Of a stretch of DNA of 64,000 nt, positions 37,663-44,489 are shown in pieces (the stretch's first letter is position 1; the number at the start of each line of letters is the position of its first letter). Origin of the DNA: Pseudomonas prosekii (GTDB lineage Bacteria > Pseudomonadota > Gammaproteobacteria > Pseudomonadales > Pseudomonadaceae); the NCBI RefSeq assembly GCF_900105155.1, contig NZ_LT629762.1, positions 434,001 through 498,000 of the forward strand. The letters are read 5' to 3'. The notes beneath the pieces are model-generated. The model ran no database searches. It saw nothing but the letters and a program-made list of their open reading frames with translations, and was not told the origin of the DNA. Position numbers and translations under genes: made by a program.

Positions 37663-38859
37663 ATGAAGCCCAATCAATCCTTGAACAGCGGCGTGGTGTT
37701 GCTGTTCGCTGTCGCCTGCGGTCTCGCTGTCGGCAACGTGTATTACGCGCAACCGCTGCTCGACGCGATGGCCGACGCCTTCGGCATGAACCCAGCGACC
37801 ATCGGCATCGTCGTCACGCTGACCCAGGTCGGTTACGGCGTGGGGCTGTTGTTGCTGGTGCCGCTGGGGGATCTGCTCAATCGTCGGCGCTTGATCGTCA
37901 CGCAAACGCTGTTGTCGGCGCTGGCGTTGCTGATAATCGCGTTGGCGCAAAGCAGCGTCTGGCTGCTGATCGGCATGGCGTTGACCGGATTGCTCGCGGT
38001 GGTCACCCAAGTTTTGGTCGCCTACGCCGCGACCCTGGCCATTCCCGCTCAGCGCGGGCGCGTGGTCGGCGTGGTCACCAGCGGCATCGTCGTCGGCATT
38101 CTGCTCGCGCGAACGGTCGCCGGCGGCATGGCCGATCTGGCCGGTTGGCGCTCGATTTATTGGCTGTCGGCAGCTTTGACCTTGCTGATGGCGCTGCTGC
38201 TATTGCGCGTGTTGCCGAAGCACGAAGCCGCGCAACCGGCACATTCTTACGCGGCGCTGATCGGCTCGGTGTTTACGCTGTTTAAAGAAGAACCGGTGCT
38301 GCGCCAACGGGCGATCCTCGCGTTGCTGACCTTCGCCAGCGCGATGGTGTTGTGGACGCCGATGGTCTTGCCGCTGAGCGCGCCGCCGCTGTCGTTGTCC
38401 CACACCCAAATCGGATTATTCGGACTCGCCGGTGCCGCTGGCGCACTCGGGGCGGCGCGCGCGGGGCATTGGGCGGATCGCGGTTTGGGGCAATGGACCA
38501 GCGGGTTATCGCTGCTGTTGATGCTCGCGTCGTGGTTGCCCATCGCGCTGACGCAATCTTCGCTGTGGGCGCTGCTGCTGGGGGTTATTACCCTGGATCT
38601 GGGTCTGCAAGCGGTGCACGTCACCAGCCAAAGCATGATCTACAGCGTGCGGCCCGAAGCGCAAAGTCGCCTGACTGCCGGGTACATGCTGTTTTACTCG
38701 ATTGGCAGCGCGCTGGGGTCGATCGGCTCGACGGCGATGTATGCGTGGGCCGGATGGATTGGCGTGTGTTGGCTCGGCGCCGGAATCAACAGCGTGGCGT
38801 TGCTGTATTGGTGGCTGACCCTGGCCGCCAAACCCCAGACACTTCCCCATCCCCTGTAG
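37663..38859 (+). CDS. MFS exporter (DHA1-like)
   Basis: A 398-residue transporter with 12 predicted helices. Family marks include GNVYYAQPLLDAMADAFG at the start of helix 1-loop 1, and RRRLIVTQTLLSALAL after the PLGDLLN motif A. AGGAG lies before the ATG at 37663, eight codons inside a longer open frame. It is controlled most likely by the divergent HxlR protein. The substrate is unknown; similar pairs export toxic organic compounds. Its TAG stop lies in the first arm of a 31-bp inverted repeat. Confidence 0.9.
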   Translation: MKPNQSLNSGVVLLFAVACGLAVGNVYYAQPLLDAMADAFGMNPATIGIVVTLTQVGYGVGLLLLVPLGDLLNRRRLIVTQTLLSALALLIIALAQSSVWLLIGMALTGLLAVVTQVLVAYAATLAIPAQRGRVVGVVTSGIVVGILLARTVAGGMADLAGWRSIYWLSAALTLLMALLLLRVLPKHEAAQPAHSYAALIGSVFTLFKEEPVLRQRAILALLTFASAMVLWTPMVLPLSAPPLSLSHTQIGLFGLAGAAGALGAARAGHWADRGLGQWTSGLSLLLMLASWLPIALTQSSLWALLLGVITLDLGLQAVHVTSQSMIYSVRPEAQSRLTAGYMLFYSIGSALGSIGSTAMYAWAGWIGVCWLGAGINSVALLYWWLTLAAKPQTLPHPL

Positions 38860-38928
38860 CAGCTGCCGAGCACCGCGAGGCTGCGACTGGCGCCAATCGC
38901 AGCCTCGCGGTGCTCGGCAGCTGCTACA
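38855..38928. repeat. Perfect 31-bp inverted repeat
   Basis: Arms 38855-38885 and 38898-38928 are exact reverse complements with a 12-base loop; core gcagctgccgagcaccgcga. It overlaps the MFS stop codon and lies between convergent genes, so it may work as a transcription end. Confidence 0.9.
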
Positions 38929-38951
38929 TAAGATGCGCGAAGATGCGCGAA

Positions 38952-39497
38952 TCAGATGTGATCCTTACCCCGCAACATGCTGTCCAGCACATCATCGCGG
39001 CGCACCCAGCCATGGAACAGCGCCGCCGCCAAGTGCAGCAATACCGTCAGAAACAGCAGGTACGCCAGATACCCGTGCGCCTTGCGCAGCAAAGCAAATA
39101 CTTGGGCATCAGCCGGCATGATCGATGGCAATTGCAACGAACTGCTGAGCATCACCGGGTCGCCAGCAGCGGAAATCATCGCCCAGCCGAGCAACGGCAA
39201 AATCAGCATCAACGCATACAGCAACACGTGCGATGCCTTGGCCGCCAGCGCTTGCCAACTCGGCAAATCCGCCGGCAGCGGCGGCTGTTGCGTCGAGAAA
39301 CGCACCACCAGGCGCACGATCACCAGCAACAAAATCGCAATGCCCAACGGCTTGTGCAGGTGAATCAGCCATTCATGACGTTCGGACACCGAGGCCACCA
39401 TGCCGGCGCCGATAAACAGCATCGCGATAATCATCAGCGCCATCAGCCAGTGCAACAGGCGCGCCAGCGGGGCGAAATGTTTCGGTTGGGCGCTCAT
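38952..39497 (-). CDS. Cytochrome b561
   Basis: A 181-residue four-helix membrane cytochrome of the prokaryotic b561 family. Likely haem-ligand histidines lie in LARLLHWLMALMI, WLIHLHKPLGIA, ASHVLLYALM and VLLHLAAALFHGWV. It carries electrons from the quinone pool. Its ATG overlaps the TGA of the peroxidase gene, so the two are translated together, and the cytochrome probably donates electrons to that membrane-anchored peroxidase. Confidence 0.92.
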   Translation of the reverse strand: MSAQPKHFAPLARLLHWLMALMIIAMLFIGAGMVASVSERHEWLIHLHKPLGIAILLLVIVRLVVRFSTQQPPLPADLPSWQALAAKASHVLLYALMLILPLLGWAMISAAGDPVMLSSSLQLPSIMPADAQVFALLRKAHGYLAYLLFLTVLLHLAAALFHGWVRRDDVLDSMLRGKDHI

Positions 39498-40579
39498 TGT
39501 TTAGCCTCCTGTTTAGCGGCGGGCAACTGACTGACTTCGCTGGTGCGGCGCAAGTAGGAACTCGCGTAACCGGCCGAGCGCGCAGCGAGCAATGGGTCGG
39601 CGGAGCCTTCGATGCCGGCCGGCAACACCAGCGGATCGTAGTTGATGTCGCGGCACTCGCCGTCCAGTTGCGGCTGGGTAGCGTTGAGCACCAACGTCCC
39701 GGCGTTGATCACTTTGCGCCCGGCGGGCCAGGATTTGCTGGCGTCGTTCACCGGATCGTCAGCGTTGGCCAACGTCAGGTTCAACTGGAAACGCAGCGGA
39801 CCTGCGCCGATCCGTTGCACCAAGTCTTTCTCAAGGAAATCCGCGCCTTCAGGCGCCGTCGCCCCGGCCGCGTCCTGCGCCAGCGGAACCATGCTCCAGC
39901 GCACGGCTTGCTTTTGCCCCGCCGCATTCACCAGATAGAACGCGTTGACGCTGTTGTAGGTTTCCGTCACGTAGCTCGCCGACGGCTTGGCCGTCTTGAT
40001 CCAGGCCAGGAACGGCCCCGCTTCCGGATGCGAACCAAAGAATGCCGGGACCGCCGCCGGGTTCGGTTTACCGGTGGCCGGGTCCGGCGATTGCGCTTGC
40101 TGCAACTGATAAAACGCCTCGGGCGTGCCCACCGGGAACACCGGCATGCTGTTCATCCCGGTGCGCCACTGTTGGCCATTGGCTTGGGTAAAACGTAACG
40201 CCAGGCTGCGGATCGGCACGCTGCTGTCCGGCGCGTACGGGCTGCCCGCCGGTAACGCAAAACGGCCGACCACCGGGGTCTGCGGGTCGTTGAACACTTG
40301 CGCGCTGGAATAGCTGCGCGCTTCCCCGCTGCTCTCGAAATGACCGATTACGCACACGCCTTTCGAGTGATTACGGCGGAAACCCGGGTGCACGCCGTTG
40401 TTGGTTTCGAGCACGTTGATCAATTTTTTCGGGGTCAGCCGTTGTGGGTCAAAAGTGCCGTTGACGTAGGCAAAAGCCCCGGCAACTGCCGCGACGATCA
40501 CGCCGATGCCAGCCAGGCGCGCAATCAGGCTGGCGCTGCTCAGCGGCGGCCGGTTGGGCGGTGTTGAGCGATCTACCAT
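39494..40579 (-). CDS. Membrane-anchored catalase-family peroxidase (SrpA-like)
   Basis: A 361-residue haem protein of the catalase fold, shorter than true catalases. One N-terminal helix (about 22-44, ARLAGIGVIVAAVAGAFAYV) anchors it facing the periplasm. Catalase-type segments include HPGFRRNHSKGVCVIGHFES with the distal His and SLALRFTQANGQQWRTGMNS. The start MVDRSTPPN at 40579 is preferred; a 17-codon longer frame covers promoter sequence. Probably reduces H2O2 or organic peroxides using electrons from cytochrome b561. Expression should depend on the divergent ECF sigma factor. Confidence 0.9.
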   Translation of the reverse strand: MVDRSTPPNRPPLSSASLIARLAGIGVIVAAVAGAFAYVNGTFDPQRLTPKKLINVLETNNGVHPGFRRNHSKGVCVIGHFESSGEARSYSSAQVFNDPQTPVVGRFALPAGSPYAPDSSVPIRSLALRFTQANGQQWRTGMNSMPVFPVGTPEAFYQLQQAQSPDPATGKPNPAAVPAFFGSHPEAGPFLAWIKTAKPSASYVTETYNSVNAFYLVNAAGQKQAVRWSMVPLAQDAAGATAPEGADFLEKDLVQRIGAGPLRFQLNLTLANADDPVNDASKSWPAGRKVINAGTLVLNATQPQLDGECRDINYDPLVLPAGIEGSADPLLAARSAGYASSYLRRTSEVSQLPAAKQEAKQ

Positions 40580-40622
40580 GAAAGACTCCAGGGCCAGCGG
40601 CCACAAGTGAGAAGAATCAGCC

Positions 40623-40648
40623 AGACGCACCCCGCGCAGGTTTATTCC
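40623..40648 (-). promoter_or_regulatory. ECF-type promoter of the peroxidase operon
   Basis: On the minus strand GGAATAA (40642-40648) and CGTCT (40623-40627) are separated by exactly 14 bp. The same pair with the same spacing occurs in the opposite direction for the sigma-factor gene. Confidence 0.8.
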
Positions 40649-40676
40649 ATCGCCCGGTATTTATTTTTGCGGGCGT

Positions 40677-40702
40677 GGAATAACCTCGAATGCCGTACGT
40701 CT
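40677..40702 (+). promoter_or_regulatory. ECF-type promoter of the sigma/anti-sigma operon
   Basis: GGAATAA (40677-40683), 14 bp, then CGTCT (40698-40702), typical of ECF promoters. The predicted start near 40709 favours the ATG at 40737 over the GTG at 40719. Confidence 0.8.
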
Positions 40703-40736
40703 TCCTAGTCCTAGCGTAGTGACTGGCCGGAACTTC

Positions 40737-41243
40737 ATGCACGATATCGACGAACAACTGCGGGAAATCATTCCCAGACTGCGCCGGTTTGCCGTGTCGT
40801 TGACGCGCAACGCCAGCGGCGCCGACGATCTGGTCCAGGCCAGTCTGGAAAAAGCGCTGTCGAGTTGGAGCGACAAACGCCCCGACGGAGACCTGCGCGC
40901 CTGGCTGTTTGCGATTCTGTATCGGCAGTTTCTCGACGCGCACCGGCGCTCCCGGCGTTACGCGCGCATGCTCGAATTCTTTACCGGACGTGACGATGCG
41001 CAGCCTTCGGTCGAGCGCACGGTGATCGCCCAATCGACCCTGCAAGCCTTCGACCAGCTCAACACCGAACAGCGCGCGTTGCTGCTCTGGGTGTCGGTCG
41101 AAGGCCTGACGTATAAAGAGGTCGCCGAGATTCTCGGCGTCCCGACTGGCACCGTGATGTCCCGCCTGTCCCGCGCCCGCCAGGCCTTGCGCGAACTCAG
41201 CGACGGCGAAATCAGCCGCCCTTCCCTGCGGAGACTCAAATGA
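40737..41243 (+). CDS. ECF RNA polymerase sigma factor
   Basis: A 168-residue sigma-70-family factor. Region 2 (about 10-75, with DDLVQASLEKAL and RAWLFAILYRQFLDAHRR) and region 4 (about 105-155, WVSVEGLTYKEVAEILGVPT then GTVMSRLSRARQ) are complete. Its stop overlaps the start of an anti-sigma gene as ATGA. The identical GGAATAA-N14-CGTCT promoters on both sides imply autoregulation and control of the divergent peroxidase-cytochrome operon. A GTG 18 bases upstream is an alternative start. Confidence 0.93.
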   Translation: MHDIDEQLREIIPRLRRFAVSLTRNASGADDLVQASLEKALSSWSDKRPDGDLRAWLFAILYRQFLDAHRRSRRYARMLEFFTGRDDAQPSVERTVIAQSTLQAFDQLNTEQRALLLWVSVEGLTYKEVAEILGVPTGTVMSRLSRARQALRELSDGEISRPSLRRLK

Positions 41244-41992
41244 TCAGCATGCCCCCAAGCGAGCGTGACCTGCACGCCTACGTCGATCACCAACTCAGCG
41301 ACGCCGACCGACGTCTGGTGGAGACTTTTCTGACAAGCAACGCCGACGTTTGCGCACAGGTACGCGCCTGGCAACAGGACGCCCAGCAACTGCGCGCGGC
41401 GCTGAGTGGCGCGTTGCAGCAGACGGCTAATCCGCAGCTTGACTCGGCGCTGGTTCGCCAGCGCCTGAAACGTCAGTCCCGACGCAATCTGGCCAGCGCG
41501 GCGGTGTTGCTGATTGCAGTCAGTGTCGGCGGTTTTGGTGGCTGGAAAGCACGCGAGATCGCCCTCGTCAGCGCCCAGCCGCCCATGGCCGATGCGATGC
41601 AGGCGTACCGCTTGTTTGCGCAGCAAGGCGTGATGCCGGCGGATTACAAAGTCAGCGATGACGGCGATATGCAGCGTTGGCTCGACCGCTATTTCACCCA
41701 GGCCAATCGTCTGCCGGACCTGGCGAACGCAGGGTTCAAACCGGTCAGCGGGCGCTTGCTCAGCACCGAGCAAGGGCCGGCGGCGATGGTGGTTTATGAG
41801 GACGCGGGCGGGCACAAGATCAGTTTCTACGTGCGCCCACCGGGACCAAAAAACTACCTGCTGCCGCGCGGCAGTCGCAGCGATGGCGAGTTGCAGGCCG
41901 AGTACTGGTCGGGCGCCGGGTACAACTACGCAATGGTCAGCCCGAACGACACGCCAGCGGCGCAACTGCTCAAGCAAACACAGCAGTTTTAG
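41240..41992 (+). CDS. Membrane anti-sigma factor
   Basis: A 250-residue protein with a cytoplasmic anti-sigma domain (about 8-55, ERDLHAYVDHQLSDADRRLV), one membrane helix (about 85-105, LASAAVLLIAVSVGGFGG) and a periplasmic part. The zinc-binding Cys pair of ZAS-type anti-sigma factors is not present; only the His of LHAYVDH is seen, as in many Pseudomonas members. It should hold the ECF factor inactive until an envelope or redox signal arrives. Transcribed with the sigma gene. Confidence 0.88.
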   Translation: MISMPPSERDLHAYVDHQLSDADRRLVETFLTSNADVCAQVRAWQQDAQQLRAALSGALQQTANPQLDSALVRQRLKRQSRRNLASAAVLLIAVSVGGFGGWKAREIALVSAQPPMADAMQAYRLFAQQGVMPADYKVSDDGDMQRWLDRYFTQANRLPDLANAGFKPVSGRLLSTEQGPAAMVVYEDAGGHKISFYVRPPGPKNYLLPRGSRSDGELQAEYWSGAGYNYAMVSPNDTPAAQLLKQTQQF

Positions 41993-42006
41993 CCACACAA
42001 AACCCT

Positions 42007-42083
42007 GTAGGAGCGAGCCTGCTCGCGATTACGGTGTGTCAGCCGAAATTGATGTAACTGAAACACCGCTATCGCGAGCAAGC
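42007..42083. repeat. REP pair, right part cut by the insertion element
   Basis: The left half gtaggagcgagcctgctcgc is intact; the right half reads atcgcgagcaagc up to 42083 and resumes as agctcgctcccaca at 43333 on the far side of the IS element. Joined across the 3-bp target duplication it rebuilds a normal REP. Confidence 0.88.
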
Positions 42084-42123
42084 TGAACTGGCCTAATGAT
42101 TTTGGACACTTCAATCGGGCGCT

Positions 42124-42459
42124 ATGATGGCGCCCAAATCTGAGGTGTTTTTGGATATGCGTAATTCTTATTCAACTGAGTTCAAACTCAAGGCTGCTGG
42201 CATGGTGCTGGATGAGGGGATATCGGTTCCCGAGGTTTGCGCCAGTTTAGATATTGGCCCTACCGCCTTGCGTCGCTGGGTCGATCAGGTGCGTAAAGAA
42301 CGCCAGGGTTCGACCCCGGTGGGAGCCAAAGCGATCACGGCTGACCAGCGAGAAATCCAGGAACTCAAAGCCTTGCTCAGGCAAAAAGACCGGGATATCG
42401 AAATCCTAAAAAAGGCCAGTGCTCTCCTGCTTTTGGACGCCAAAGATCATTCTCACTGA
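42124..42459 (+). CDS. IS3-family OrfA
   Basis: A 111-residue DNA-binding protein with an N-terminal helix-turn-helix (SVPEVCASLDIGPTALRRWV) and a C-terminal leucine zipper (QELKALLRQKDRDIEILKKA). A later ATG at 42157 (MRNSYSTEF) could be the true start. At 42408-42414 the heptamer AAAAAAG is read as AAA-AAG in this frame, the classical -1 slip site that joins OrfA to OrfB. Confidence 0.9.
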   Translation: MMAPKSEVFLDMRNSYSTEFKLKAAGMVLDEGISVPEVCASLDIGPTALRRWVDQVRKERQGSTPVGAKAITADQREIQELKALLRQKDRDIEILKKASALLLLDAKDHSH

Positions 42460-42503
42460 TCAATGAGCTGGGTGAGCGATACGGCGTTAACGACTGCTGC
42501 CGG

Positions 42504-43292
42504 GTGTTTGAAGTCAGCCGCAGCAGTTTTTATGCCTGGCGTCAGCGCCAAGGCAAGGTGAACCCTGAGCGGGAGAAACTCAAAGCCATGCTGGTCGAGC
42601 ATCACAAGGAATCCAGAGCTTCCGCGGGGGCGCGCACCCTTTCCAGGGAGCTGCAAGCCAAGGGGCATCGCGTCGGGAGGCACATGGCTCGCAGCTTGAT
42701 GCGAGAAGCCGGCGTGGTCAGTCGTCAGCGCCGACGTCACAAATACAAGTCATCTGGCGTTGAAGCCTTGGTGGCGCCGCACGTGCTTAAGCGCGAGTTT
42801 GATGTCACGGCGATCAACCAAGTGTGGTGCGCGGACGTGACGTACATCAAGGTCGGCACGCGGTGGATGTATTTTGCAGCGGTTCTGGATCTGTTCGCCC
42901 GCCGGCTCGTGGGGTGGGCGTTTTCGATGATCTCGGATGCGGAGCTGACCTGCGAGGCCCTACGGATGGCGGTTGAGCTGCGAGGCAAACCCAAAGACGT
43001 GCTGTTTCACTCCGATCAAGGCTGCCAGTACACCAGCCATAAGTTCAGGAATGAGTTGCTGGCGAATGGACTGCGGCAAAGCATGAGTCGTAAAGGCGAA
43101 TGCTGGGATAACGCCCCGATGGAGCGTTTCTTTGGAAGTCTGAAATCAGAGTGGGTGCCTGAAGCCGGTTACCGCTCGGAGTATGAAGCCCGGGCTGATT
43201 TGCAGCGCTACGTGGTGCGCTACAACAACTTCAGGCTCCATAGCTACAACGATTACCGTTCACCGGTCGCCATGGAGAAAATGGCGGCGTGA
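42504..43292 (+). CDS. IS3-family OrfB transposase (DDE)
   Basis: The catalytic part, 262 residues from the first usable GTG, although its frame is open back to the slip site at 42414, so the natural product is an OrfAB fusion of about 389 residues made by -1 frameshifting. The DDE triad is present: Asp in VWCADVTYIK, Asp in FHSDQGCQY and Glu in NAPMERFFGSLKSE, with the second and third about 35 residues apart. It ends 40 bases before the right terminal repeat. Confidence 0.93.
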   Translation: MFEVSRSSFYAWRQRQGKVNPEREKLKAMLVEHHKESRASAGARTLSRELQAKGHRVGRHMARSLMREAGVVSRQRRRHKYKSSGVEALVAPHVLKREFDVTAINQVWCADVTYIKVGTRWMYFAAVLDLFARRLVGWAFSMISDAELTCEALRMAVELRGKPKDVLFHSDQGCQYTSHKFRNELLANGLRQSMSRKGECWDNAPMERFFGSLKSEWVPEAGYRSEYEARADLQRYVVRYNNFRLHSYNDYRSPVAMEKMAA

Positions 43293-43388
43293 AAAAACCG
43301 TAATTGGTGTCCAGGATTACTTGACCAGATCAAGCTCGCTCCCACAGGGGGCAGCGTCGTTCATAAATATTGCAATCAACCCAATCCA

Positions 43389-43482
43389 CTGTGGGAGCGA
43401 GCTTGCTCGCGATAGCAATTTGTCAGCCGCCATCCCCGGAGAATGAACCGGCGCTTTCGCGAGCAGGCTCACTCCTGCATTG
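43389..43482. repeat. REP pair
   Basis: Halves ctgtgggagcgagcttgctc and ttcgcgagcaggctcactcc, 40 bases apart, between the IS element and the pilus operon end. Confidence 0.75.
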
Positions 43483-43496
43483 AGTTTGGGCGGTAG

Positions 43497-44489
43497 TCAA
43501 AATCCGACATCCAGCACCACGCTGTCCTGATAGGTCCCGGCCGGCGGGGTGTTTTGGTCGCTGTAGATTTTCGCGTTGTAATTGAACACCTGGCTGCCGG
43601 TGCCGAGGCCGTTACCGGGATTGACCTCGGCATCGGTGCTGGCTCGCCGCGCTGCGCCGACACTGCCCCAGCGCGTGGTGCCGGCGCTTTTGAAAATGTC
43701 ATAGGCCAGATAATTCCCCCCGGAAATCATCCGCCGGCGCCCGCCGACGCTGACGGCTTGCTGGCCATCGCTCAGCCCCACGGTATAGGCGCTGCCCTTG
43801 GTGCAGGCCAGGTTGATGGTCTGGCCGGTGACCGGGGCAAACGCGCTGATCACCGGGGCGCTGCCGAAGTTGATGTTCGGCGCAGTGATCGTGCAGTCAT
43901 TCGCCACAGTCAGGTTGACCGTCAACGTGGTGTTGCCGCTGCCGATGTCGCGCCCCACGCAGATATTGCCAATGCCGAGGCCGGAACAATAATTCCAGCT
44001 CCAGGCAATGCTCAGGGTTTCGCTGTAGATCCCCGCTGCGACGTTGCTGCCGATGGTCGTGCGTAAAAAAATCGGCACAGTCTTGGGCACCACGCTGCCG
44101 AGCAACCCCAGCGCGTCGATGATGCCATTGCGGGCGAAATCGAAGGCAACGCCTCGGGTCAGCGGGTAGCTGGTGGAATTGTTGGCGTACAGCGTGTAGT
44201 TGATGATGTCGCCGGTCGGGCCGCGCAGGCCGCTCTGGCTGGAGGTGACGGTGGTGTAGAAATGGTCATTGGCGGACAGCAACGACAACAAAGAACCGGT
44301 GCAGCTCAACCCGGCGTTGAGGCTCGAACTGCTCTGCACCGTGGTGCGCACCGCGATCGAACTCAGCGAACCGAACGCGACCGGCGTGGTGCTGACCACC
44401 GAGCACAGCGCCCACGCCGAACCCGGCAAGCACAGCGCCAGCAACGCGAAGAAACACCTGACCATTGGCCTGATCATTGGCCTGATCAT
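43497..44489 (-). CDS. csuE: Csu-type pilus tip adhesin (spore coat U domains)
   Basis: A 330-residue secreted protein with two SCPU (spore coat protein U) domains. The N-terminal one is the putative tip adhesin domain, the C-terminal one (from about 190) the pilin domain that joins the fibre; it ends YQDSVVLDVGF. The ATG at 44489 overlaps the usher stop as ATGA. The first nine residues (MIRPMIRPM) come from a 12-bp direct repeat, so two later ATGs could also serve; a normal signal peptide follows (VRCFFALLALCLPGSAWA). Confidence 0.88.
   Translation of the reverse strand: MIRPMIRPMVRCFFALLALCLPGSAWALCSVVSTTPVAFGSLSSIAVRTTVQSSSSLNAGLSCTGSLLSLLSANDHFYTTVTSSQSGLRGPTGDIINYTLYANNSTSYPLTRGVAFDFARNGIIDALGLLGSVVPKTVPIFLRTTIGSNVAAGIYSETLSIAWSWNYCSGLGIGNICVGRDIGSGNTTLTVNLTVANDCTITAPNINFGSAPVISAFAPVTGQTINLACTKGSAYTVGLSDGQQAVSVGGRRRMISGGNYLAYDIFKSAGTTRWGSVGAARRASTDAEVNPGNGLGTGSQVFNYNAKIYSDQNTPPAGTYQDSVVLDVGF

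Larger units (their letters stand above)
42084..43332 (+). mobile_element. IS3-family insertion sequence, complete
   Basis: 1249 bp. Imperfect 26-bp terminal inverted repeats (left tgaactggcctaatgatttt; right, reversed, tgatctggtcaagtaatcct; both then lead into ggacac; 19 of 26 positions match) begin with TGA and end with TCA. AGC at 42081-42083 and again at 43333-43335 is a 3-bp target duplication typical of IS3 elements. Two overlapping transposase frames with a slippery A-AAA-AAG are intact, so the copy may be active. Confidence 0.92.
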
